From JAAYYY01 sp964579295 (GTDB lineage Bacteria; Chloroflexota; Anaerolineae; Promineifilales; Promineifilaceae), in NCBI GenBank assembly GCA_964579295.1, contig CAZOGK010000010.1, positions 1-64,000 on the forward strand: DNA of 64,000 nt. The letters run 5' to 3'. A program made the position numbers and the translations under genes. This document shows positions 41,395 to 49,837 of the stretch, piece by piece. A model generated the notes under the pieces. The model did not search any database. It had not been told where the DNA came from and saw only the letters and a list, made by a program, of their open reading frames with translations. Position 1 is the first letter of the stretch, and every line of letters starts with the position of its first letter.

Positions 41395-43170
41395 ATGCGG
41401 CGTTTTTCGCGGATGATCACGGTGTTGGGGCTGCTGTTGGCCGGCGTCTGGTTGCTAAGTCGGGTCAGCCAGCCGGCTCCCGAAACGGGCCTGCGCCACG
41501 AAGCGCTGCGCCGGGCCTTTGTCCCGGCCAGCACGACTGCCGGTGGCATGACGGAGGGCGGCGACTTCGAGCCGGTGCCGGCCGAGCCGATGCTGGTGGA
41601 CTTCAGCGCCCCGCCCGACCTGGCAGGGGCTGATCTGACGACACAGGAGCAGCGCTGGCTGCGCGGCGAGATTGACCTCGACTATGAAGTGTCGCGGATC
41701 AGCGAGGCGGAGATGAACGCGCGCCGTCTGGCGACGCTGCAGCGCTCGGTAGATGGCGCCGCGCAATTAGCAGCCCAGGCGCCTCCCCTGCTGCCGCCAT
41801 CGCTGCGCCGCCATTTTCAGGGCCCCACTGCCGCTAACTCTCCCTTTGTTCCGCCCGATCCCGAGCTGGCCGTGGGCCCCAACCATATTCTCGTTGCTGT
41901 CAACGTCTATATCGCCATCTACGATAAGGACGGCGCGCAGCTCCTGGGCAGCCAGCCCGCCCTGCTCTTCCACCAGAACCAGAGCCAGTGCCGCGCCAAC
42001 TCCAGCCTCTTCGACCCCAACGTGCTCTACGACGAGGAAGCGGATCGCTGGATACTGGCCTATGCGGCCGGCCCGATGACGACGACGGGCGGCTACTGTA
42101 TGCTGGTCTCCGCCAGCGGCGACCCGCTAGGAGAATGGTACAGCTACTTCTTCCAGACCAACAGCGGCAGCGGCTGGCTGGACTTCCCTCATGCCGGCGT
42201 AGGCGACAACCACATCTTCATGGCCGGCAACCGCTTCACACAGTCACTCTTTTTCGATCAGGCCTTTCTCTACGCCTTTCCCAAGAGCCAGCTCTATGCC
42301 GGGCAGACTGTGTCGTGGAGCAGCCGTGGCCTGGGGAGCGTCGCGGCCAACTTCTTCGCGCCGCAGCCGCTCAAGCTGCACGGCGCTGCTCAGGGGACCT
42401 GGCCCGCCTATGGCAACAACCACTACTTCTTAATCGACGACGTGCGCTGGACCGGCTCCCAATATCTGCTCTATTACGCCCTGGTCCAGTGGAACCCGGT
42501 GACGAATAGCCTGGCAGTCGTCAAGAGCCCCATTAACTTCGGCGCCAGCGGCGCCCACCTCTACGTGCCCCAGCTTGGAGGCAACCTGATTGAGGCAAAC
42601 GACCTGCGCCCACTCGACTTTGAGTACCGCAACGGCTATGCCTGGCTGGCGATTACCGTGGGCTGTAATCCCGGAACGGGGGCCGTCAACTGCGTACGCT
42701 GGGCGCAGATCAACCCGGCAAATGGGAACTTCGGCCCGGCCGGGCAAGGTCTCTATGCTTCAAACGGCGAGCATCGCTTTTTCCCCGATCTGGCCGTCAA
42801 TCATTGCGGCGACATGGTCGTCGGCTACTCGAAGGGCAGCGCCTCGACCTGGCCCGGCGCCTGGGTTACTGGCCGGCGGCAGGGCGACCCGGCCGGCCAG
42901 CTTCGCTCGGAGCAGGCGCTGCGCAGCGGCGAGCAAGTCTATACCTCGTTTGAAGGCATCCCACCGAAACCCGCCCGGCGCTGGGGCGACTACACCGGCA
43001 TGAGCCCTGATCCTGACGGAATCCACTTCTGGTACATCGGCCAGTACAGCCAGGCAACTGCGGCCACGACAAACTGGGCCACCTATATCGGCTCGTTCGT
43101 GTTGTCGCGTGATCTGAGCTGCGCTGAACCAACCACCGACTGGCTGTTTTTGCCGACGATCCAGCGTTAG
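41395..43170 (+). CDS. Large secreted protein with C-terminal LPTIQR, function unknown
   Basis: A 591-aa exported protein. Residues 8-23 are a signal or anchor helix, followed by a charged variable region to about 140. The main part starts at FVPPDPELAVGPNHILVAVN and looks beta-rich, like a propeller, with repeated Trp/Tyr/Gly strands. No catalytic signature is evident. It ends in WLFLPTIQR, resembling the end of the GH-A-like protein (WLPLIAR). ATG 41395 is chosen because GAGGAG precedes it and the signal follows. Its stop overlaps that of the convergent Nudix gene by 4 nt. Confidence 0.7.
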   Translation: MRRFSRMITVLGLLLAGVWLLSRVSQPAPETGLRHEALRRAFVPASTTAGGMTEGGDFEPVPAEPMLVDFSAPPDLAGADLTTQEQRWLRGEIDLDYEVSRISEAEMNARRLATLQRSVDGAAQLAAQAPPLLPPSLRRHFQGPTAANSPFVPPDPELAVGPNHILVAVNVYIAIYDKDGAQLLGSQPALLFHQNQSQCRANSSLFDPNVLYDEEADRWILAYAAGPMTTTGGYCMLVSASGDPLGEWYSYFFQTNSGSGWLDFPHAGVGDNHIFMAGNRFTQSLFFDQAFLYAFPKSQLYAGQTVSWSSRGLGSVAANFFAPQPLKLHGAAQGTWPAYGNNHYFLIDDVRWTGSQYLLYYALVQWNPVTNSLAVVKSPINFGASGAHLYVPQLGGNLIEANDLRPLDFEYRNGYAWLAITVGCNPGTGAVNCVRWAQINPANGNFGPAGQGLYASNGEHRFFPDLAVNHCGDMVVGYSKGSASTWPGAWVTGRRQGDPAGQLRSEQALRSGEQVYTSFEGIPPKPARRWGDYTGMSPDPDGIHFWYIGQYSQATAATTNWATYIGSFVLSRDLSCAEPTTDWLFLPTIQR

Positions 43171-43619
43171 GCTTGGTCGCTCAGGTAGGCGGCCGCTTCC
43201 TGTAGTACCTTGCGCTCGCTCGGGAAGCTGAGCATGCGCGCCGCCTCGCCGATCTCGACCCAGCGAGCTTCCTCGACCTCGTGGTCATGGTCGGCCACGT
43301 TCCCCTCCAGGTAGCGCATCAGGAAAAAATGGACGTACTTGTGAAAGCGCACCCGGCCGGCGCCGCGCCGCGCATAATACCAGTACTCAATCGTCTCCAG
43401 TGGAGTCACCATCTCGGCGCGCAGGCCGGTCTCTTCCCGTACTTCGCGCAGGGCGGTAGCTTCCGGCTCCTCATCACGCCCTACCAGCCCCTTTGGCAGC
43501 TGCCAGCGCCGCTCGCCACTCGCCGCCACGGCAATCAGCGCCACTTCAATCCTTTCCGCCTTTATACGATAGACAACGCCGCCCGCCGATACCTGCCTCT
43601 GCGTCTTTGTCTCAGTCAT
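43167..43619 (-). CDS. Nudix hydrolase
   Basis: A 150-aa pyrophosphohydrolase. The Nudix box G-x5-E-x7-REVREETGL begins at GLVGRDEEPEATAL. The start QVSAGGVVYRI and WQLPKGLVG are typical of the MutT/Ap4A-type subgroup. The start is ATG 43619, with TATAAT only 6 nt upstream and no Shine-Dalgarno, suggesting a leaderless message. Substrate unknown. Confidence 0.9.
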   Translation of the reverse strand: MTETKTQRQVSAGGVVYRIKAERIEVALIAVAASGERRWQLPKGLVGRDEEPEATALREVREETGLRAEMVTPLETIEYWYYARRGAGRVRFHKYVHFFLMRYLEGNVADHDHEVEEARWVEIGEAARMLSFPSERKVLQEAAAYLSDQA

Positions 43620-43625
43620 AGATGC

Positions 43626-43631
43626 ATTATA
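43626..43631 (-). promoter_or_regulatory. -10 box of the Nudix gene, leaderless spacing
   Basis: A perfect TATAAT on the - strand ends 6 nt before the ATG. No -35 hexamer was seen at 16-18 nt. Confidence 0.5.
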
Positions 43632-43788
43632 GCGGCTCAACCTGGTCGCTCGGCCGTTTTGTAACCAATATGTACCCGCTGCTATACCCGCTATCTATAG
43701 CCCGGCGCAGCAGTCGACAGTAAACAGGTGGCGCATCGCAGTAACCGTCACTCATCACCAACGACCATGACTGAGTACCGGAGGTACC

Positions 43789-44019
43789 ATGCCCTACCAG
43801 AATGTTGACGAGCTACCGGATTCGGTGAAAGATAACGTTCCCCACCATGCCCAGGAAATCTACCTGGCGGCCTTCAATAGCGCCTGGGAGCAGTACGATG
43901 AGCCTGAAGAGCGACGCGGCGACGCGACGCGCGAGGAGACAGCGCACAGGGTTGCCTGGGCGGCCGTCAAGAAGCAGTACGAAAAGGGGGACGACGGCAG
44001 GTGGCGCGAAAAATCGTAG
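43789..44019 (+). CDS. ChaB-family protein
   Basis: A 76-aa protein matching ChaB: MPYQNVDELPDSVKDNVPHH, then AQEIYLAAFNSAWEQYD and HRVAWAAVKKQYEKGDDG. ChaB was named as a possible regulator of the ChaA cation antiporter, but its role is unproven. GGAGGT lies 3 nt before the ATG. No chaA gene is nearby. The gene-free stretch before it (43640-43788) shows nothing else recognisable. Confidence 0.92.
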   Translation: MPYQNVDELPDSVKDNVPHHAQEIYLAAFNSAWEQYDEPEERRGDATREETAHRVAWAAVKKQYEKGDDGRWREKS

Positions 44020-44036
44020 CGGCGCCAGATCGGGCC

Positions 44037-45005
44037 CTACAACGGCAGGCCCGGCTCGCGAAATAGGCCGTGCGGCGCCGAGCGGGGGACGAGCAGGCGC
44101 AGCGCATTGGGCACGATCTGACAATGGATCGGCGTCTCGCCCGCCGGGTCGCCGTCGGTGTGTACCGGAATCGTGCGCTCGGTCTCCACCGTGACTTCGC
44201 GCCCGCGCACGACGAAAATATCCTCGTTGCCAATATGCGAGCCGCGCCAGAGCTGCCAGAGATAGCTCATCGTGCGCGGCAGCCCCGTACCACGGAAGAG
44301 AAAGATCTCGAATAACCCATCATCCAGGGCCGCCTGCGGGTTAAGCAGCAGCTCGCCGCCGCCGTAGAGCCGGCAGTTGCTGATCAACACCAGCAGATAG
44401 GTATCCTCGTACAACGCGCCGTCAATGGTGACGCGCGCCCGCAGCGGCGCAAAGCGCGGCGCCAGCCACAGCGCCTGCGCCACGTAGCCCACCGGCCCCA
44501 GCCGCTTCGACAGCTTGGAGCGTGGCTCCATCTCGTCCACGATATAGCTGTCGATGCCGCTGCCTGTCCAGAGCATCCAATATTTGCCGCCGCGGAAACG
44601 GCCCAGGTCCATACGTTGGATGCGGCCGGAAGCCAGCAGCGCCGACGCTTCTATCAATGCCCTGTGGTCCAGTAAATTGGGGCGCGGCATGCGCAGCTCC
44701 TTGCCAAAGGAGTTGCCCGTACCCGTCGGCAGCGGGCCCATGACCGCCTCGCTGCCGGCCAGGCCATTCGCTACCTCGCCTAACGTGCCGTCGCCGCCCG
44801 CCGCCAGTACCAGGTATTGCCCGGATTCGGCCGCTTCCTGCGCCAGGCGCACGGCGTGCCCGGCATAGTCGGTGGGTGCAATCGTCACCGCCCAGCCGCG
44901 CTGCTCCCAGAAGTGGGCAACCTGCTGCAGCGAATCCTCGATGGAAGCTGGCCCTGCCAGCGGATTGTAGATGAGCGTTGCCCGTTTCTGCTTGGTCCAG
45001 GCCAT
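44037..45005 (-). CDS. Diacylglycerol/lipid kinase family protein (YegS-like)
   Basis: A 322-aa enzyme of the DAGK catalytic family that phosphorylates a lipid alcohol. Motifs: IYNPLAGP (12-19), the nucleotide-binding GGDGT (70-74), PTGTGNSF (93-100), and a beta-sandwich C-terminal domain with DDGLFEIFLFRG. Start ATG 45005 preceded by GGATG. A - strand TATAAT (45076-45071) about 65 nt upstream may be its -10 box. Which lipid is used cannot be told. Confidence 0.9.
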   Translation of the reverse strand: MAWTKQKRATLIYNPLAGPASIEDSLQQVAHFWEQRGWAVTIAPTDYAGHAVRLAQEAAESGQYLVLAAGGDGTLGEVANGLAGSEAVMGPLPTGTGNSFGKELRMPRPNLLDHRALIEASALLASGRIQRMDLGRFRGGKYWMLWTGSGIDSYIVDEMEPRSKLSKRLGPVGYVAQALWLAPRFAPLRARVTIDGALYEDTYLLVLISNCRLYGGGELLLNPQAALDDGLFEIFLFRGTGLPRTMSYLWQLWRGSHIGNEDIFVVRGREVTVETERTIPVHTDGDPAGETPIHCQIVPNALRLLVPRSAPHGLFREPGLPL

Positions 45006-45101
45006 AGGGCATCCTCGTCCCTGCGCCCGGCGCCCGCATCGCGCCGGCAATGGGTTAGCGAATGTGCCGCATTATAACTGTCTCGGCCCCTTTCTGCCTG
45101 T

Positions 45102-45130
45102 TTGACAGCCCTTGGTCTTTCCGCTATAGT
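45102..45130 (+). promoter_or_regulatory. Promoter of the Gld-type ABC cluster
   Basis: TTGACA (45102-45107), 17 nt and TATAGT (45125-45130). The leader of about 90 nt contains a possible weak hairpin (GCACA 45176 with TGTGC 45201) followed by six T, which may be an attenuator. Confidence 0.75.
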
Positions 45131-45224
45131 TTTCTCGCTTCGAGCCGGAACAGGCTTCACAGGTGCACAACACAGGCACATTGACTTCTACGGGGGCCGG
45201 TGTGCTTTTTTGTTGGGAGTGGCT

Positions 45225-46199
45225 ATGGCGCACGAACAGGGCGACGTCATGATCGTCGCCGACAACCTGACCAAGCTATACGGGAACGTCCCGGCCATCG
45301 AATCGATCTCGTTCTCCTGCCAGCGCGGCGAAATCGTCGGCTTCCTGGGTCCGAACGGCGCCGGCAAGACGACGACGATGCGCATCCTCACCGGCTATCT
45401 GCCCCCCACCAGCGGCGCTGCCTTTATTGCCGGCTACAACACGCTCACGGAATCCCTGGAGGCGCGCCAGCGCCTGGGATACCTGCCGGAAACGGTGCCG
45501 CTCTATCCGGAGATGAGCGTCGAAGGCTATCTGGCCTTTGTCGGCCGTCTGCGCCGCGTGCCCGACCTCTGGGAGCGCATTGACGAGGTGATTGCCGCCG
45601 TCGATCTAGAAGAGCGCGCCGCCAGCTATATCGGTCAGCTTTCCAAGGGGATGCGCCAGCGCGTCGGGCTGGCCCAGGCTATGCTCCACGACCCGCAGGT
45701 CCTGATCCTCGACGAGCCGACCATCGGCCTCGATCCGCGCCAGGTTGTCGAGGTGCGCGGGCTGATCAAAGCGCTCGGCGAGCGCCATACCATCCTGCTC
45801 AGCACGCACATCCTCAGCGAGGTGGAGCAGCTTTGCGATCGGGTCATCATGATCATCGACGGCCGTATCTGGGACGACCGGCCAATGGCTGAGCTGGTTA
45901 GCAGCAACGGCGACCAGGCGCTGCTGCTGCGGCTGGCAGCGCCCACCCGCGACACGCCCACCATCCTGCGCAGTCTCGTCGGCGTCTCCGCCGTGTCCAC
46001 CCGTGCCGACGGCAGCTATCAGGTCCGCTTTGACGGTAGCGACACGACGCGGGCCGCCATCGCCAGCACCGCCGTCAATGCCAGCTGGGGGCTGCTCGAG
46101 CTGAGCATTGAAAAGCCGAGTCTGGAGGCTGTCTTCCTCGACCGGCTGCGCGCCGCCGAGATGAGCCAATCCCACGTCGCGCTGGAGGAAGAGGAGTAA
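45225..46199 (+). CDS. ABC transporter ATP-binding protein (GldA-like)
   Basis: A 324-aa ATPase with Walker A GPNGAGKT (42-49), signature LSKGMRQRVGLAQAM, Walker B VLILDEPTIGLDP and the H-loop LSTHIL. It drives the permease encoded next, which starts inside its stop codon (TAATG). The cluster order ATPase-permease-GldG-DUF4340 is like that first tied to gliding in Bacteroidetes, but it is widespread in non-gliders. GGGAG lies before ATG 45225. Confidence 0.92.
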   Translation: MAHEQGDVMIVADNLTKLYGNVPAIESISFSCQRGEIVGFLGPNGAGKTTTMRILTGYLPPTSGAAFIAGYNTLTESLEARQRLGYLPETVPLYPEMSVEGYLAFVGRLRRVPDLWERIDEVIAAVDLEERAASYIGQLSKGMRQRVGLAQAMLHDPQVLILDEPTIGLDPRQVVEVRGLIKALGERHTILLSTHILSEVEQLCDRVIMIIDGRIWDDRPMAELVSSNGDQALLLRLAAPTRDTPTILRSLVGVSAVSTRADGSYQVRFDGSDTTRAAIASTAVNASWGLLELSIEKPSLEAVFLDRLRAAEMSQSHVALEEEE

Positions 46200-46930
46200 T
46201 GCGCAATATCTGGATCGTCGCCCGCCGCGAGCTCGGCGCCCTCTTCGTGCAGCCCATCGCCTATGTCTTCGCCATCTTTATGACGCTGGTGACAGGGCTG
46301 CTGTTTGCGGCGCAGCTATCATTTCCCCTCTTTCAGGGCGGCCCGCCGCCGACCATTGCCCAGATTATCAGTACCTTCACCTTTCTTTCTGTCTTTGCCG
46401 CCCCGGCCATTACAATGCGGCTGCTGGCCGAGGAGCAACAGACGGGCACCATCGAGCTGCTGATGACGCTGCCGGTAACCGACCTGCAGGTCGTGCTGGG
46501 CAAGTTCCTTGCCGCTTTCCTCTTCTACCTGTCGATCACGGCGCTCACCCTCATCTATCCCATCATCCTGCTGCGTTTCGGCAACCCGGACGTTGGCCCG
46601 ATGGTCAGCGCCTACATCGGCGCCCTGCTCTGGGGCGCCGCCCTGCTGGGTATCGGCATTCTGGCTTCCGCTCTGTCGGAGAACCAGATCAACGCCTTTA
46701 TCATCGCCTTTGGCATCATCCTGCTCCTCTATCTGACGCTGATACCCGCCGAGCTGTTCACGGTCGGCCCGACCACGGCTACCATCCTCAGCGAGCTGTC
46801 GCTGCAGAACCATCTAAACAGTTTCCTCGACGGGCTTATCACCGTCAAGGACGTGCTCTACTATCTGCTGGTGGCGGCTATCTCGCTCTTCGCCGCGGCG
46901 CGCGTTCTGGAGAGCCGCCGCTGGCGCTAG
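46199..46930 (+). CDS. ABC-2 type permease (GldF-like)
   Basis: A 243-aa integral membrane protein with six predicted helices. The beginning RNIWIVARRELGALFVQPIAYVFA and the region APAITMRLLAEEQQTGTIE with LLMTLPV are characteristic of the GldF/NosY-type ABC-2 permeases. It overlaps the ATPase gene by 1 nt and pairs with it in one transporter. The substrate is unknown. Confidence 0.92.
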   Translation: MRNIWIVARRELGALFVQPIAYVFAIFMTLVTGLLFAAQLSFPLFQGGPPPTIAQIISTFTFLSVFAAPAITMRLLAEEQQTGTIELLMTLPVTDLQVVLGKFLAAFLFYLSITALTLIYPIILLRFGNPDVGPMVSAYIGALLWGAALLGIGILASALSENQINAFIIAFGIILLLYLTLIPAELFTVGPTTATILSELSLQNHLNSFLDGLITVKDVLYYLLVAAISLFAAARVLESRRWR

Positions 46931-46942
46931 AGGAATTGGCGT

Positions 46943-48523
46943 ATGAGTGAGAGTCGCAACGCTGCTTTTCGTCTCGTACCCTGGGTCGCTGCCGGGCTGC
47001 TTGCCGCTGGGGCAGTGATCAGTCTCATCACCCGCCGTTTTGACCTGCTCAACAATCTCCTCCTGGCCGGCGGCGCCCTGTTGCTCATGGTATACGCCGT
47101 CGCCCGGCCCGACGAGCTGCGCACCTTCTTTGCCAGCCGCACCGCACGCTATGGCAGCAGCACCCTGCTCTCCGTCCTTTTCTTTGCCGCTATCGGCCTC
47201 CTTCTCTATTGGGTCGCCTACAAGAACGACGAGTGGCGCCTGGACCTGACCGCCAGCCGGCTCTTCACCGCGCCGCCAGAAACCGTCAGCCTGCTGCGCG
47301 AGCTGGACGAGCCAGTCCACGTCCTCGGCTTTTATAGCTTTGCTCTCGGCAATCAGCGCGAGCAGGCGCGTATTCTGCTCGACAACCTGGCGGCGGCCAG
47401 CCCCAACCTGACCTACGAGTTCGTGGACCCGGAGGTCAACCCCCTGCTCGCCCAGCAGTATGAGCTAAACTTCGACGGCACGCTCGTCTTCGTCCGCAAC
47501 CGCAATGAGCCGGACGAAACTTTCTCGCGCGCCAGTAGCCTCTCTGAACAGGAGATCCACACTGCCCTGGCGCAGGTCGTCAACCCGGTAGAGAAGAAGC
47601 TCTACCTGCTGAGCGGCCACGGCGAGCTGGACCCCGAGCAGTTTGGTGTGGACGGCTTCTCCAGCGCCGCCGGACTGCTGCGCGACCAGGGCTTCACCGT
47701 CGAGCCGCTCAGCCTCTTTACCAGCGGCGCCGTCCCCGAGGATGCAACCGTGCTGGCCATCGTCGGGCCGCGCGGCCAGATCGAGGAAGCCGAGACGGAA
47801 GCCATTGCCAGCTATCTGGATGGCGGCGGCAGCCTCTTCCTCGCTCGCGACCTGATCGACCTGCAAGGCGCGCTCATCGGCGAGGCCGACCCGCTGTCTG
47901 CCTATCTGCAGGAGGCGTGGGGCGTCTCCCTGCGCCAGGACATCATCATCGACCCGGAAATGGCACGCGCTGGGCAGACATCTGGCCTTGACTTTCTCGG
48001 CGCCTCCTTTGGCGTCAGCCCCATCATCACCGACGAGCTGAGCCGCTTTGGCGTGCGCTTCAGCGTCGCCCGCTCGATTGCCACGAGCGATGAGACAGCC
48101 GTATTCCACACGCCGTTGGTACAGACGACCGAAGGCGCCTGGGGCGAGACCAACCTGGATCTGTTGATCGAGAGCTTCAGCGCCGAGCCGGACGGCGATG
48201 ACGCTCAGGGCGTGCTGACCGTCGGGCTGTCCGCCGAAAACCCTGAGAGCGGCGCGCGCCTGGTTCTCTTTGGCGACGCCGATTTCCTCAACAACGCCAA
48301 CCTTCTCGTCGGCGGCAACAGCCTGCTGGCGACCAACAGCCTCAACTGGCTCGCCGCCGACGAGACGACCATCGAGCTGGCGCCGCGACCGCAGGAGCAG
48401 CGCCAGATCAATATCCCCGACCAGCAGCTGCGCCTGCTGCGCACCGTCAGTACCTGGTTTGGCCCGCTGCTCATGGGGCTTATCGGCCTCCTGGTGTGGC
48501 GCAGCCGGCGGAGCAACCGGTGA
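46943..48523 (+). CDS. GldG-family ABC transporter accessory protein
   Basis: A 526-aa protein with three N-terminal helices (to about 95), a large outside domain of the GldG/IFT52-like type (LDLTASRLFTAPPETVSLLR, later LLSGHGELDPEQFG), and a final helix (SYTWFG-like region, GPLLMGLIGLLVWRSRR). Members work with GldA/F-type transporters. It begins 12 nt after the permease gene and ends inside the DUF4340 start. Confidence 0.9.
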   Translation: MSESRNAAFRLVPWVAAGLLAAGAVISLITRRFDLLNNLLLAGGALLLMVYAVARPDELRTFFASRTARYGSSTLLSVLFFAAIGLLLYWVAYKNDEWRLDLTASRLFTAPPETVSLLRELDEPVHVLGFYSFALGNQREQARILLDNLAAASPNLTYEFVDPEVNPLLAQQYELNFDGTLVFVRNRNEPDETFSRASSLSEQEIHTALAQVVNPVEKKLYLLSGHGELDPEQFGVDGFSSAAGLLRDQGFTVEPLSLFTSGAVPEDATVLAIVGPRGQIEEAETEAIASYLDGGGSLFLARDLIDLQGALIGEADPLSAYLQEAWGVSLRQDIIIDPEMARAGQTSGLDFLGASFGVSPIITDELSRFGVRFSVARSIATSDETAVFHTPLVQTTEGAWGETNLDLLIESFSAEPDGDDAQGVLTVGLSAENPESGARLVLFGDADFLNNANLLVGGNSLLATNSLNWLAADETTIELAPRPQEQRQINIPDQQLRLLRTVSTWFGPLLMGLIGLLVWRSRRSNR

Positions 48524-49110
48524 GCTGGCGCACGACCGGCATCCTCTTCCTCATCCTCCTCGTCGTCGGCGCCGCCGTCCTGGCCCTGCAGCAGCGCTAC
48601 GCGGCCGAGGCGCGGGCCACGCCGACGCCGCCTTCCGCCTCCTTTGTCGAAGTAGTGGACCTCTTCGGCGGCCTGGCGGCGGAAGACGTGGCGCGTCTGG
48701 AAATCAGCCAAATGGAGCCCGAGGACTCGGCCGTGTTCGCTCGTGAGGAGGATAGCGCCTGGGTGCAGACCGTACCCACGATGACCCAGGTCTTCAGCCC
48801 TACCCTGACCAACCACGTCACCGGGCTACTGAATACCCGAGCGCGCCGCTCATTTAGCGCCGAAGGCGGCGACCTGGCCCCATACGGCCTCGACAGCCCG
48901 CAGGCGATTATCACGCTCGCCGTGCAGCGTGATGGCGACATCATCCGCTACGAGCTGGCTCTGGGCAACCCGACGCCGACCGGCGACGCCTATTACGTGC
49001 AGCGGCGCGGCGACCCGCGCGTTCACCTATTGTCCACAGTCGCCCTCGACGGCCTGCTCGGCTTGCTGGAAAACGTGCCGCTGCTCCCGCCGGAGACGGC
49101 CGAGCCCTGA
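48520..49110 (+). CDS. DUF4340 domain protein
   Basis: A 196-aa protein with an N-terminal membrane helix (TTGILFLILLVVGAAVLAL) and an external DUF4340 domain (DVARLEISQM, then GLDSPQAIITLAVQRDG). The start is GTG 48520 in a GTGA overlap with the GldG stop, supported by GGAG 6 nt upstream. Such proteins nearly always follow GldG, so it is a partner of the same complex, function unknown. Confidence 0.85.
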   Translation: MSWRTTGILFLILLVVGAAVLALQQRYAAEARATPTPPSASFVEVVDLFGGLAAEDVARLEISQMEPEDSAVFAREEDSAWVQTVPTMTQVFSPTLTNHVTGLLNTRARRSFSAEGGDLAPYGLDSPQAIITLAVQRDGDIIRYELALGNPTPTGDAYYVQRRGDPRVHLLSTVALDGLLGLLENVPLLPPETAEP

Positions 49111-49159
49111 CCCGGGCAGCGCCACGTATGAGAGAGTTGTCAGGGCGGCAATGCCCAGG

Positions 49160-49188
49160 TTGCCTGGTTCCTCGTAGGCTCGTATAAT
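49160..49188 (+). promoter_or_regulatory. Promoter of rpsO
   Basis: TTGCCT (49160-49165), 17 nt and TATAAT (49183-49188). A small palindrome CCAGG-TTG-CCTGG overlaps the -35 box. Confidence 0.75.
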
Positions 49189-49270
49189 TCGGCGATACTG
49201 TCTGTCTCGGCAGTCCGACGTTTTTCGGCGCGGCGGCTGGCTGGGTCAGTACGTACACGTGGAGGATAAC

Positions 49271-49540
49271 ATGAGCTTAACACCTGAAGAAAAGACCGAA
49301 CTGATTGAGAAGTTTGCCCTCGCCGAGGGCGACACAGGATCGCCGGAGGTACAGATTGCCATCTGGCACCGGCGTATCCTCCAGCTGCAGGAGCATCTCC
49401 GCGAGCACCGCCACGATGAAAGCTCCCGCAGGGGCCTGCTCAAGCTGGTTGGAAAGCGGCGCCGGATGCTTGCCTATCTGCGCAAGAAAGATCCGGAACG
49501 CTATCGGGCCATCATTACCGAGCTGGGTCTGCGCCGTTAG
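49271..49540 (+). CDS. rpsO: Ribosomal protein uS15
   Basis: An 89-aa 16S rRNA-binding primary assembly protein. GDTGSPEVQIAIWHRRI, the loop HRHDESSRRGLLKLVGKRRR and MLAYLRKKDPERY are diagnostic. ATG 49271 is chosen because GGAGG stands 5 nt upstream. It precedes pnp, the classical pairing. Confidence 0.97.
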   Translation: MSLTPEEKTELIEKFALAEGDTGSPEVQIAIWHRRILQLQEHLREHRHDESSRRGLLKLVGKRRRMLAYLRKKDPERYRAIITELGLRR

Positions 49541-49547
49541 TGAGTCA

Positions 49548-49593
49548 GACGCGTAGGTGTGGGATTTCCTGCACGTACGCGTCTCGTTTTATT
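49548..49593 (+). terminator. Intrinsic terminator after rpsO
   Basis: GACGCGTA (49548-49555) pairs with TACGCGTC (49576-49583), with further GTG/CAC pairing inside, and TCGTTTTATT follows. Confidence 0.75.
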
Positions 49594-49693
49594 GTCGAGC
49601 TGCGCGGGAATCCGTGCGCCGGGGTTAGGCATTGGAGATTGTGTCGTATGGTCAGCGCGCTGCCAGGTAGCGCCGCTTACGGGCCAGTTTCCA

Positions 49694-49739
49694 GTTCCTA
49701 ACTCCCCTGCGATTCCTCCGGCTCCTTAGGAACAGTTTT
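49694..49739 (+). promoter_or_regulatory. pnp leader hairpin, possible attenuator
   Basis: GTTCCTAA (49694-49701) pairs with TTAGGAAC (49726-49733), followed by AGTTTT. It lies about 100 nt before pnp in the 297-nt gap after rpsO. In E. coli a leader stem mediates PNPase autoregulation; a similar role here is inference. I found no clear promoter in this gap. Confidence 0.4.
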
Positions 49740-49837
49740 GCCGCCTTGTTTTCCCGGCAGGTTACTCGTGGACGGTTCCGGTACGCGAACCGTGTTTCGG
49801 GTTGCCACACGGCTAGCAGGCGGCGGACGGAGGAAAA

